From Trichodesmium sp002260545 (GTDB lineage: Bacteria; Cyanobacteriota; Cyanobacteriia; Cyanobacteriales; Microcoleaceae), in NCBI RefSeq assembly GCF_050016015.1, contig NZ_JBNHEQ010000060.1, positions 12,249 through 76,248 of the forward strand: 64,000 nucleotides of DNA, read 5' to 3'. Each line of letters starts with the position of its first letter. Position 1 is the first letter of the stretch. The translations under genes and the position numbers were made by a program. This document shows, in pieces, positions 19,646 through 28,020 of the stretch. A model generated the notes under the pieces. It searched no databases. It was not told the DNA's origin and was given only the letters and a program-made list of their open reading frames with translations.

Positions 19646-20452
19646 ATGATACAAAAAAAGATATTACCTATTTTATCTGTAGTGGCGATCGCTGCTCAAA
19701 TTCTCATAGTAGAAGCACATTCAAGTTTGGCAAAAATTACAAACTTAAATAGTAGATTAGCTCAATTGAATACTTCTGGTAACGAGCTGGATAATACTTC
19801 CACAAATTCAGTCCATCCTAAAAATATACGTTTTAGTCGCCGTTACGCATACAAATATAAGTTTGAATGTACACCAGACAATCAAACAGAGTTAGCAATA
19901 TACCAAGCACGTCGTAATCGTCAAGGTCAAATAATTGGACTTTGGAAAAAAGCTGCTAATAGACCTTTAATTCAATGGACACAGACAGGTTCATTAGAAT
20001 TTGGTGAAAAGTATCCTCCAGAAGTTAGATGTCAGGCAGTTACAGATAGATTTAATCAGCATTTTCTCAGGGGAGGAAAACCAAAAATGCCTCCTTTAAG
20101 TGAAGGAATTCTTAATGGTATGGCGGTAGTTTGTGCCGCTAAAGCAGGTGCTTGTAATTCAAGTAATTTGTTGTGGACTCTCAGAAGTAATAATAGAGGT
20201 ACTAACGGCAAAATTATGATTAGTCTAGTAAGCTCCCTGAAAGGCGATGCTAGTAGTAGTTTAATATTTGAAAGTACAGATCTTGTCGATGTGAAAAATC
20301 AAGGAGATGAATGGGTAGAAAAATTGGCAGTTATTGATGATAGCTTAAAAGCAGCATCAGTAAATCAGGAAAAAATACTGGAAGTGGATATGGAAAAGTT
20401 GATAGAGGAAGCTATAACTGAAGAACAAAAAAAGCTGGAAATTGAGGAGTAA
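19646..20452 (+). CDS. COP23-domain secreted protein
   Basis: This 268-residue protein has an N-terminal hydrophobic signal (ILPILSVVAIAAQILIVEA). A COP23 domain (about residues 57-185) follows, with FECTPDNQTELAIYQARRN, PLIQWTQTGSLEFGEKYPPE and VRCQAVTDRFN. Its cysteine pairs could form disulfides. COP23 was described as a circadian-oscillating, membrane-associated cyanobacterial protein of unknown activity. The tail (about 230-268) is acidic and helical. The trypsin-like protease gene at 20480 starts 27 bases after the stop, so the two are probably one transcript. COP23 domains often accompany trypsin-like proteases in cyanobacteria, so a shared extracytoplasmic task is inferred. Confidence 0.85.
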   Translation: MIQKKILPILSVVAIAAQILIVEAHSSLAKITNLNSRLAQLNTSGNELDNTSTNSVHPKNIRFSRRYAYKYKFECTPDNQTELAIYQARRNRQGQIIGLWKKAANRPLIQWTQTGSLEFGEKYPPEVRCQAVTDRFNQHFLRGGKPKMPPLSEGILNGMAVVCAAKAGACNSSNLLWTLRSNNRGTNGKIMISLVSSLKGDASSSLIFESTDLVDVKNQGDEWVEKLAVIDDSLKAASVNQEKILEVDMEKLIEEAITEEQKKLEIEE

Positions 20453-20479
20453 TTAGACTCAAAATAATAATTTAATTAA

Positions 20480-21274
20480 ATGAAAAAATTGATAAGTTTA
20501 ATGGCAATAATTCCAACTTTTTTGGAAGTTTGCATTTTACCATTAGCATCCACCCCGGAAGGAATTAATATTCAGCAAATTCAGGAAATTTCTGCTTTTA
20601 AGTCAAATACTGCTGTGGAAGCGCTTGCCCAACCTATTACTGTGAGATTACTAGGAGAAAATATTGCTGGTTCTGGGGTGATTATTTATCAAGTAGAAAG
20701 TGACTATTTTGTACTAACTTGCGCCCATGTAATTGATTCTGATCGAGAAGGAAAATTTGTAGTTTTAACTTCAGATGGAAAAGAATATACTGCCCAGAAA
20801 GATAGTAGATTTAATTTTAGAGATATAGATTTGGCAGTGGTTAAATTTTCCACAAATAATCAGTACCCAGTTGCTGTTGTTAGTGATAATTTTAATTTAA
20901 GTTTAGGAGAGGAAGTTTATGTGACTGGATTTCCTAATTATGAGCAAAAATCGGTAAATTATATTCCGACTATAGATTTAGGAATTAAACCATATAATTT
21001 TACTAAGGGAAAGGTTATTCATGTACTGAATTTACCCTTGGAGAAAGGTTACAAAATTGGTATGAGTAATGATATTGAAGTTGGGATGAGTGGAGGTCCG
21101 GTTTTGAATCAAGATGGTGAGTTGGTTGGGATTATTGGTCGGACAAAATATGGTTTTGGTGGTTTGGATGCTTATCGATTTTCTGATGGTAGTCAACCTT
21201 CAGAAGAGCTAGTGGAAGAATTTTTTGTTGCTAGTTGGGCAATTCCTATTCCTAAGTTGAATCTTCTTCAATAA
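20480..21274 (+). CDS. Secreted trypsin-like serine protease 1
   Basis: This 264-residue protein has a signal-like start (LISLMAIIPTFLEVCILPLA) and a chymotrypsin-fold domain. The catalytic triad is visible: His in LTCAHVIDSD, Asp in DIDLAVVKF and Ser in GMSGGPVLNQDGELVGIIG. It should be an active extracytoplasmic endopeptidase of the S1 type. It is the shortest of three tandem paralogues and lacks their C-terminal extension. It follows the COP23 gene by 27 bases and is probably co-transcribed with it. The substrate is unknown. Confidence 0.88.
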   Translation: MKKLISLMAIIPTFLEVCILPLASTPEGINIQQIQEISAFKSNTAVEALAQPITVRLLGENIAGSGVIIYQVESDYFVLTCAHVIDSDREGKFVVLTSDGKEYTAQKDSRFNFRDIDLAVVKFSTNNQYPVAVVSDNFNLSLGEEVYVTGFPNYEQKSVNYIPTIDLGIKPYNFTKGKVIHVLNLPLEKGYKIGMSNDIEVGMSGGPVLNQDGELVGIIGRTKYGFGGLDAYRFSDGSQPSEELVEEFFVASWAIPIPKLNLLQ

Positions 21275-21600
21275 TTAATAATTACCTATTCTGTAATAGA
21301 AGGATTTGCTAAAAGGAAGTTTTTTTCTTCTCTTTTTTTCTCCATGAATGGAGAGGCTTTATACCTTGATTTTTAGGTAATTTTTATGGTAATTAATTCA
21401 ATAGGTATCTCCAGAAAAGAGGGAGTAGGGAGTAGGGAGTAGGGGAACATATTTTCGAGCCAAAGATACGAAAAATGATTTTTTTAGTGACTTTTACTTC
21501 TTTTGCTTAAGTTCAATAAAGAGTAAGTTTATTTTCTGGATATATCTAATTATTTGAGAATCTTTTGACATAAAAATGATTAGTAGGAGTAAAAACAAAT
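21275..21600. repeat. Gap with R7-type and heptamer repeats
   Basis: It contains AT-rich R7-type sequence with GGCTTTATACCTTGATTTTT (21351-21378), a GGTATCTCCAGAAAA scrap resembling the start of R3, and AGTAGGG heptamers. The last ~100 bases lead into the next protease gene, with GTAGGAGT as a possible ribosome binding site. Confidence 0.6.
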
Positions 21601-23088
21601 ATGATGAACATTAGAAATATATTTATTACTTCTATAGCTGGAATTATTGTTAGTTTTGGTAAAGGCGTAGATGCTGTACCTACCAAGTTAAGAGTAGAAG
21701 AAATTAACTCCATAGCTAAACAAACTACTGTTTTAATTGCTCCCAGGTTAACTAAAGCTGAATTAAAGGATTTATTAAATAGAAAACCTGTGGAAAGATG
21801 GACGGTAGGTTCAGGTGTAATTATTGCTAAAGAAGGTAAAACATACTATGTTTTGACAGTAACTCATAACTTTAGTCAAGAACAAGTAAATAAAAATGCA
21901 CCTTATGGGATATTAACAAATGATAGAGAAGTTCATAAGGTTACAAAAATAAAAGATGGTAGAGAATGTACTAATAGATTCTTAGAAGCAATAAAAAATA
22001 AAAAATTAGAAACGGCTTTAGTAAGATTTGGTTGTTTTAACAACAAAAAAATAAATGGTTATGATTTAGCAATAGTTAGTTTTGAAAGTAAAAAAAACTA
22101 TCCTGTTGCCAGCTTAGGAGATGCTAGTAAATTACAAGAAGAAGATATTGTTTATATTTCTGGTTGGCCGAAAATTGAAGCAGAACCTAAGCTAAAAATT
22201 GATGGAACTATGCAATTAGATTCGCAAGGAAAAATAATTTGTAAAGATCCTGTACCTGAAAGGCAAAGACACCTAGCATGGGGACCATTAAAAGCTTCTA
22301 TTCCTGTTAGTGAAAAAGATAATGGTTATGGTTTATATTATACAGATTATACTCGTCCAGGGATGAGTGGTGGTCCTGTATTTAATAGTCGTGGAGAGGT
22401 AGTTGGAATTCACGGTCGTGGTTCCACAAATAAACCTATTTGCGGACAAATATATAATTCTATATCTAATAATAATTCCTCTTCAAAAAATCAATTGGAG
22501 GCAGAAAATGATTGGAAGGATTTTGGGGAGTTTGAGTCTGACAATACTTGGTCAACAAATGAAGAAAAAAAGAGCAAAAATGATTTCCCAGGTTTTCCAG
22601 AATTTGTATCTCAAAATAATTTAGAGAATGACTCAAATAAGAATCAAAATAATTCTAGATTAGACTTGGATAATAGTTCTAATTCAATTTATGATTTACA
22701 GAAAAATTATAGCAGTGCCCAAAATGTTAATTATTCTCAAAGGTTGATTAATCAGGTAGGAATGAAATTATCTTTTAAATTGGAGGGTCCTTCACAAAGG
22801 ATAATTCAATCAGAAATAACAAAAGTTCCTCAAGTTAAGATTCCTGATATAAGTAGCCAAATAGAAAATTCTAGGTCGAGAAATTCAGATATAACAATAC
22901 TAGAAAATCCTGAATTGATGACTCAAAATAAAACACCTGAATTGGTTAATCCAAATCAAACAAAAGAGGGAGGTTTTGAAGACCCTAATGATAGGATAGA
23001 AAATATCTATGAACTTTTTAATTTTAAACTAGAAAATGTTACAAGGGATGAACCATCAGGTGGTGCAGGGAGTATTTTATTAGACTAG
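21601..23088 (+). CDS. Secreted trypsin-like serine protease 2 with long Asn/Ser-rich C-terminal region
   Basis: This 495-residue protein has a signal peptide (ITSIAGIIVSFGKGVDA) and a protease domain with the triad His (LTVTHNFSQ), Asp (GYDLAIVSF) and Ser (PGMSGGPVFNSRGEVVGIHG). Four cysteines (DGREC, RFGC, IIC, KPIC) match protease 3 and suggest two disulfides. After residue ~290 comes an Asn/Ser/Lys-rich low-complexity linker. Then YSSAQNVNYSQRL and a terminal tail EDPNDRIENIYELF...RDEPSGGAGSILLD are shared with protease 3. The tail is unlike a known sorting signal. Activity is predicted from the intact triad. Confidence 0.87.
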   Translation: MMNIRNIFITSIAGIIVSFGKGVDAVPTKLRVEEINSIAKQTTVLIAPRLTKAELKDLLNRKPVERWTVGSGVIIAKEGKTYYVLTVTHNFSQEQVNKNAPYGILTNDREVHKVTKIKDGRECTNRFLEAIKNKKLETALVRFGCFNNKKINGYDLAIVSFESKKNYPVASLGDASKLQEEDIVYISGWPKIEAEPKLKIDGTMQLDSQGKIICKDPVPERQRHLAWGPLKASIPVSEKDNGYGLYYTDYTRPGMSGGPVFNSRGEVVGIHGRGSTNKPICGQIYNSISNNNSSSKNQLEAENDWKDFGEFESDNTWSTNEEKKSKNDFPGFPEFVSQNNLENDSNKNQNNSRLDLDNSSNSIYDLQKNYSSAQNVNYSQRLINQVGMKLSFKLEGPSQRIIQSEITKVPQVKIPDISSQIENSRSRNSDITILENPELMTQNKTPELVNPNQTKEGGFEDPNDRIENIYELFNFKLENVTRDEPSGGAGSILLD

Positions 23089-23231
23089 GAAATATCAGAA
23101 AATATTTAGGCATTTCCGTGTCAGAACACTTTGCAAACAGCTATTAGTGGTCAGCTCCCAGCTTTTGAATGAATAAAGAAATTGCTATGATTATTCATAT
23201 CAGCATTTATCCATACTTTTAATTTTCTTTG

Positions 23232-23317
23232 AGGACTTACGCAGAAACCATATATATAGTGTCATAAACTATATATATGGTTTTAATATCTATATATAGT
23301 ATCTTTCTGTAAGTCCT
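23232..23317. repeat. R4 miniature inverted-repeat element
   Basis: The ends are AGGACTTACGCAGA and TCTTTCTGTAAGTCCT with several TATATATAG arms between. It matches the copy at 18673 at the ends, with a rearranged middle. Confidence 0.85.
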
Positions 23318-23515
23318 GCTCTGAATTTATATTTATAGATACTAATTCTTCCGATAAAGACGATATCATAGCAATCCTAAATAGCTTTTCATTAATGGAT
23401 AATGGATAATGGATAATTGATAATTACCTCTGGTTAAAACTGTTACGGAATTGAAGTTCAGGAAATTCAAGAGAACTTTTTTTCCCTTAAAAGGGGAGGC
23501 TTCAAGACGCGAATT

Positions 23516-23674
23516 ATATCATGTCAGGTAGCATCGGTATTGTATAGAAAAAGTAGGCAACAGGCAACAGGCAAAAGGCAACAAACAGGAAGGCAATTGA
23601 GCCAGAAAAAAACTTAAATTTCCTGTAAATATCCACGCTAACTTTTACCCAAACGATACCAACGGACATGATAT
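23516..23674. repeat. R5 element, CATG variant
   Basis: The ends are ATATCATGTCAGGTAGCATC and CGATACCAACGGACATGATAT. The interior has heptamer-like GGCAACAGGCAACAGGCAA. The ends match the copy at 63775-63917; the interior is unrelated. Confidence 0.85.
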
Positions 23675-23738
23675 TATTTAACTATTAATTATTAATAATT
23701 AATAATTCGGTAAAATTTTTTATAAGAGTTAATTTTAA

Positions 23739-25016
23739 ATGCTATTTTTATTGATAGAAACAACCAAAAAATTATCTATTTTTTTAGGTGGCATATTGTT
23801 TAGTTGTCTAGCATCAACTCCTGCTTTAGCTCAACTTTCAATAGAAGAAATTAATTCTATTGCTAGACAAACAACTGTATTAATTGCTCCAGCATTAACT
23901 CCTAAATTACGAGAAGACTTAGAAGAAAATCGTAATAATCCATTACGAAAATCAGGTATTTGGAATCCAGGTTCAGGGGTAATTATTGCTAAAAAAGGAA
24001 ATAAATATTATGTCCTAACTGTCGCCCATAATTTTTTACAAAGACACCTAGACAACAAAGATTATTGGCAAAAATCACAAGGGAAGCCATACTATGGAAT
24101 TAGAACTTATGATGGCGAGGTTCATACTGTTAGAGATGTTAATGATGGTAGAGGGTGTCCTTTAAAAGGTAGCCCAAAATTCACAGTATTAGTGAGATTT
24201 GGTTGTCGCGATCGCTTTATTCTTAATACTAATATAGTCGATTATACTGTTGGTACAGATCAGGTTAGGGGTATCGACTTGGCGATCGTTACATTTGAAA
24301 GTAAAGATAATTATATAGTTGCTCCCCTAGGAGACTCACGTCAGGTGAACCTCAGTGACAGAGTTTATATTTCTGGGTGGCCTGACCCGGAAAGAGAGCA
24401 AGACCCGCAGACAGGTAGATGTCGTGAAAGAGTGGCTCGCAGACAACGACGTTTAGCTTGGGGTCCAGTTAGGGGAAAAATTAATGCTGCTCCTCAGCAT
24501 CAGGGTTATAGTATTTTTTATACTGATGAAACTGCTGCTGGTATGAGTGGAGGACCTGTGTTTGATAGCAATGGTCGGGTAGTTGGTACTCATGGGTTAG
24601 GTAGTCGGAATAAACCTTTATGTGGTGGTAATCTTGAGGCGGGAAGTGAAACTGAGTCTGGTGGTGATACTGATAGTATTTCTGGTGGTGAGACTTTTGA
24701 TTTTAATAAGTTGCAGAAGCGTTATAGCAGTGGGCAAAATGTTAATTATTTTGAGAGTTTAGTCAAAGAATTTGATTTTAGTTTGGCTTTCAGACGGGAG
24801 TTACCTGATGCGGAAGTGATTAAAGCTGGTATTACACCTATTAAAAATCTGAAGGTTGCTAGTAGTAGTGGTCAAGTAGAGTTTGATGCAAGTGAGGATG
24901 TGTTTGACGATCCTAATGATGTTGTTGATGATATTTATGAGTTGTATACGTTTGAGTTGGAAAATATGATTAGGGATGAACCTTCTGGTGGTAGTGGGAG
25001 CTTATTGTTAGATTAA
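23739..25016 (+). CDS. Secreted trypsin-like serine protease 3
   Basis: This 425-residue protein has a signal peptide ending near ALAQ (SIFLGGILFSCLASTPALAQ) and a chymotrypsin-fold domain. The triad is His in LTVAHNFLQ, Asp in GIDLAIVTF and Ser in AGMSGGPVFDSNGRVVGTHG. Its four cysteines (DGRGC, RFGC, GRC, KPLC) align with protease 2. A Gly/Ser/Glu linker is followed by KLQKRYSSGQNVNYFESL and the tail DDPNDVVDDIYELYTFELEN with RDEPSGGSGSLLLD, again shared with protease 2. It is clearly a paralogue of its neighbour. The 650-bp gap to protease 2 is filled with repeats, so it likely has its own promoter. Confidence 0.88.
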   Translation: MLFLLIETTKKLSIFLGGILFSCLASTPALAQLSIEEINSIARQTTVLIAPALTPKLREDLEENRNNPLRKSGIWNPGSGVIIAKKGNKYYVLTVAHNFLQRHLDNKDYWQKSQGKPYYGIRTYDGEVHTVRDVNDGRGCPLKGSPKFTVLVRFGCRDRFILNTNIVDYTVGTDQVRGIDLAIVTFESKDNYIVAPLGDSRQVNLSDRVYISGWPDPEREQDPQTGRCRERVARRQRRLAWGPVRGKINAAPQHQGYSIFYTDETAAGMSGGPVFDSNGRVVGTHGLGSRNKPLCGGNLEAGSETESGGDTDSISGGETFDFNKLQKRYSSGQNVNYFESLVKEFDFSLAFRRELPDAEVIKAGITPIKNLKVASSSGQVEFDASEDVFDDPNDVVDDIYELYTFELENMIRDEPSGGSGSLLLD

Positions 25017-25017
25017 T

Positions 25018-25343
25018 AGGACTTATGCACATACGATGTATATAGTGTTTAAAACTATAACGTTATAGTTTTTTGACTCTATAGAAGCCCTAAGCGTATC
25101 TCCAGAAAATAGGTCGGAGGGAGAATTAATTGATAAAAAATGGGTAATAATTGATTTGATGATTGGATGAGTGGCAGATATCTAATACACCCCATCTCCC
25201 CATCTCCCCATCTCTCCACACTCCCGTACGGACGCCCTTATGCAACGTCCCTACCCCCACTCCCCTACTCCCCTACTCTCAATCTCTAATTTTAAATATA
25301 TCCCTTCAGGGGTTCTATATTATAGTACCTCTGCGTAATTCCT
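25018..25343. repeat. R4 element interrupted by an R3 element (nested insertion)
   Basis: The outer ends are AGGACTTATGCA (starting at the protease 3 stop) and CTGCGTAATTCCT, i.e. R4. The R4 body (AAAACTATAACGTTATAGTT, GACTC) is split by a complete R3 copy at 25080-25319 with TA at each junction. Confidence 0.88.
25080..25319. repeat. R3 element nested in R4
   Basis: It begins TATAGAAGCCCTAAGCG and ends CAGGGGTTCTATA, as in the copy at 8549-8753. The heptamer-rich interior is longer and contains GTACGGACGCCC/ATGCAACGTCCCTAC sequence. Confidence 0.88.
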
Positions 25344-25400
25344 AATTAAATATCAAAGGAGTCAGGAGTCATAATGAATAGGTTTGATACATTTTTTTGT

Positions 25401-25508
25401 TTACAGCAGTTTTGATTTGAGTAGACCACAGTAGGGAGGTTCCATGGAACGTCCCTACAAGGTTTTGGTTGTGACGATGTGGTTGATCCATCTGAAAAGC
25501 GCTGTAAT
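25401..25508. repeat. R6 inverted-repeat element
   Basis: The ends are TTACAGCAGTTTTGATT and ATCTGAAAAGCGCTGTAA. The interior is AGTAGACCACAGTAGGGAGG and GGTTTTGGTTGTGACGATG. A second copy at 63703-63955 is interrupted by an R5 element. Confidence 0.8.
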
Positions 25509-25522
25509 ATTAATTATGGCTT

Positions 25523-25667
25523 ATATCAAATCCGCTGGGGAACGGAAGTGATATAATTCTACCATCAGAAAAGAGCGAAAACTCCTAGTTTATGGAGGGT
25601 TTGGAGAGGGTTTGGAGACCAAACCCCTACGGGGCAAGAATTCTACCGATACTACCGGATTTGATAT
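25523..25667. repeat. R5 inverted-repeat element
   Basis: The ends are ATATCAAATCCGCTGGGGAA and ACCGATACTACCGGATTTGATAT. The rest of the 25017-25927 gap holds an R12 copy (about 25670-25745), a GGAATGCTCCGC micro-element (25861-25873) and ACTCCCCT heptamers. There is no gene. Confidence 0.85.
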
Positions 25668-25927
25668 TACTGATTAAATCTCAAAGTATTTACAGATAAA
25701 GGTTTTAGCCTTTTTAAGTCGGGAAAAAGTACCTAGTTTTGAGCTGCTTTATGCACGGTTCCCGAAAAATCAAAAAGTTAGCATTTTGGGAAACACAAGA
25801 GTTGAGCAAAAAAATTACTCCCATACGGACGTTGCACAGGCAAAAATGCGTTTTCCGTTCCGGAATGCTCCGCTTTCCATGTTGCGCAGCAAAACGTCCC
25901 TACCTACTCCCCTACTCCCCTACTCCC

Positions 25928-27196
25928 CTACTTAAGAAAGTAACCCTCTTCCCACGAACCTGCTTCACATTTGATTAGACGCTCCAGGATAGCGATCGCT
26001 TCTTTATCTGAATCATATCTAATCTTTTGTTCTACACCAATATTAATTAATTCCATTCCTAAGCGGAGAAAATATGCTCGTTCAATTTGATTATTAATTT
26101 CTTGTTCTGTTATACTTCCTAAACCATTTTCTATGTAAGATTTTTGAAAGTCTAAGTTAAACATTTTGACTATTGATTTAACTACATATTGTTGTTCTGG
26201 TCTTGCTTTAGATAAAAGATTAATAATTGGTTGTTCCCAGATTAATTCAATATCAGCATTAGTTGCCTGATTTTGTAACCATACTTCTGAAGTTGAAACA
26301 GGCAAATCAATTGTTTCTTCATCTACTTTTGCAAAGCTATGAGCTTCAGCATAACTAATTTTTCCATCTCGATTATAATCTGCTGAAGTCACCCTTTTAC
26401 CAGTACGACTATAACCACTTAATCCGGCAAAAAAACTGGAACTATAATCTTTATAATCTGCTTCGTTTACTTCTGGAGTACAACCTACTGAAGGTAAAGT
26501 TTTTATAGTAGCAAAAAAGCCACAACGAGTCTGAAGTGCTACAGGTTTATTAGGGTCGCCTCCTTGATAAATAATATTAGCAAATGACCCGGAAAAACAT
26601 TGAGCCATCATTGTTACTACTGGAGTATCTTGGGGTAATTTATCTAACATTTGTGATAATTCCTGAACTGTTAGAGCTTCATTTTCCCAAAGCATTAGAG
26701 CGTTGTTATTAGAATTATTTGGGTTTTCAATTCCATGACCTGTAAAGTAAAAAAATATGGGTTGTCTAGAAATTTGTTCTCCAGTTTTTTGGAACCAATT
26801 CTGGAGATTTGTGAAAGTAGCTTTACCTTGAACATCAGGAATTTCTGGTACTTTAAATTTCTGCTTTCCTAGTTTTTCAAGATAGCGAATTGTTGCTTTT
26901 CCATCATTGCCATTAGCAAAAAATATTGAGGCTGAAAATGGGTTATATCCCATTTTTTCTAGGGTACGTTGAAAGTAAAGTACATTTTTTTCAATGGCAA
27001 TTTCATTTTGTTCTTTAGTACCACCTCCTCCAAATACTAAAAAGTTTGGTTGTTGTTGGTTAGTTGGGCAATTATGAGTTTTTTGTTGGCTGAATTTAGT
27101 TGAATTGTTATTTGCAAATGCTAACTTTGGGTAACTTCCGATAATCACAAAAATTAATCCTAATAATATCTTGGCAAACTGAGATTTTCTCTGCAT
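25928..27196 (-). CDS. Secreted caspase-like (C14-type) protease with EF-hand-like loop
   Basis: This 422-residue protein has a signal peptide (ILLGLIFVIIGSYPKLAFA). The caspase-fold catalytic pair is His154 in FYFTGHGIE and Cys200 in MMAQCFSGSF. Residues 273-284 (DYNRDGKISYAE) match a canonical EF-hand loop, so calcium may tune or stabilise it. This is inferred, although calcium activation is known for metacaspases. A helical C-terminal third follows. It converges with the trypsin-like gene at 23739 and forms part of an exported protease group. The 5' end is embedded in a tandem triplication (27031-27703), so the upstream copies repeat its start codon and signal peptide. Substrates are unknown; orthocaspase-like arginine specificity is not assumed. 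Confidence 0.88.
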   Translation of the reverse strand: MQRKSQFAKILLGLIFVIIGSYPKLAFANNNSTKFSQQKTHNCPTNQQQPNFLVFGGGGTKEQNEIAIEKNVLYFQRTLEKMGYNPFSASIFFANGNDGKATIRYLEKLGKQKFKVPEIPDVQGKATFTNLQNWFQKTGEQISRQPIFFYFTGHGIENPNNSNNNALMLWENEALTVQELSQMLDKLPQDTPVVTMMAQCFSGSFANIIYQGGDPNKPVALQTRCGFFATIKTLPSVGCTPEVNEADYKDYSSSFFAGLSGYSRTGKRVTSADYNRDGKISYAEAHSFAKVDEETIDLPVSTSEVWLQNQATNADIELIWEQPIINLLSKARPEQQYVVKSIVKMFNLDFQKSYIENGLGSITEQEINNQIERAYFLRLGMELINIGVEQKIRYDSDKEAIAILERLIKCEAGSWEEGYFLK

Positions 27197-27703
27197 AACT
27201 ATAATTTATAATTTTCAAATTTTGTCTAGTTTATGATTTATATGAAAATAAAGATATAAAACCTTTCATTCTCCAAATACTAAAAAGTTTGGTTGTTGTT
27301 GGTTAGTTGGGCAATTATGAGTTTTTTGTTGGCTGAATTTAGTTGAATTGTTATTTGCAAATGCTAACTTTGGGTAACTTCCGATAATCACAAAAATTAA
27401 TCCTAATAATATCTTGGCAAACTGAGATTTTCTCTGCATAACTATAATTTATAATTTTCAAATTTTGTCTAGTTTATGATTTATATGAAAATAAAGATAT
27501 AAAACCTTTCATTCTCCAAATACTAAAAAGTTTGGTTGTTGTTGGTTAGTTGGGCAATTATTAGTTTTTTTTGCTCAATTTATTTGAGTTGTTCTTGGCA
27601 AATGCTAAGTTTTGGTAACTTCCGATAATCACAAAAATTAATCCTAATAATATCTTGGGAAACTGAGATTTTCTCTGCATAACTATAATTTATAATTTTT
27701 AGA
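27031..27703 (-). repeat. 243-bp tandem triplication of the 5' end of the caspase-like gene
   Basis: CAAATACTAAAAAGTTTGG recurs at 27031, 27274 and 27517, giving a period of 243 bp. The unit covers the first ~55 codons of the caspase-like gene plus about 80 bp of its upstream DNA. Unit 2 is nearly identical to unit 1; unit 3 has diverged with small indels. Confidence 0.92.
27266..27439 (-). pseudogene. Duplicated leader of the caspase-like gene (57-codon frame)
   Basis: This frame in unit 2 of the triplication encodes the same signal peptide and mature start as the caspase-like gene (through QPNFLVFG). It then hits a stop (E, TGA) in the duplicated upstream DNA. It is either a non-functional by-product or a small exported peptide. 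Unit 3 holds a more diverged, shorter frame (39 residues, from 27680). Confidence 0.6.
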
Positions 27704-27710
27704 TTTTGTG

Positions 27711-27884
27711 TAAGGATTTAGCCGTCATCTATCATTTATGAGTTCTTAACTCATTATTTTGGCAATAGTAATTAGTCTCCAAGAAGTGAAATATCAAGAA
27801 AAATATCATCAGTTAATCTTAGTAAATTATTACTTTCAAAAGCCGATAGCTGACAGCTAATACCTGAATACTTATAATTTTGTC
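27711..27884. repeat. R11 inverted-repeat element, second copy
   Basis: The ends are TAAGGATTTAGCCGTCA and TGACAGCTAATACCTGAATA. It shares TTAGTCTCCAAG and CAGTTAATCTTAGTAAAT with 9388-9656. R7-type AT-rich sequence follows to 28020. No gene lies in the rest of the 27197-28020 gap. Confidence 0.7.
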
Positions 27885-28020
27885 TACTTTCTGATTTACC
27901 TAAAGATAAAGGTCTAAAACCTTTCATTTTTAGGATAAAAAAAGAGAAAAAAAGAAATAAGATTTCCTTATATTCAGTCAACTAAAGTTTTCCTGGAGGT
28001 AATTATCAATTATCCATTAA

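Larger units (their letters stand above)
23089..23738. other. Gap with R4, R7 and R5 elements
   Basis: A complete R4 copy lies at 23232-23317. An R7-type stretch (TTAATGGATAATGGATAATT through AAGGGGAGGCTTC) spans about 23390-23510, and an R5 variant lies at 23516-23674. No gene was found. Confidence 0.7.

Noticed and set aside
22403..22624. 73-codon frame inside protease 2
   Set aside because: Out-of-frame shadow of the Asn/Ser-rich linker.
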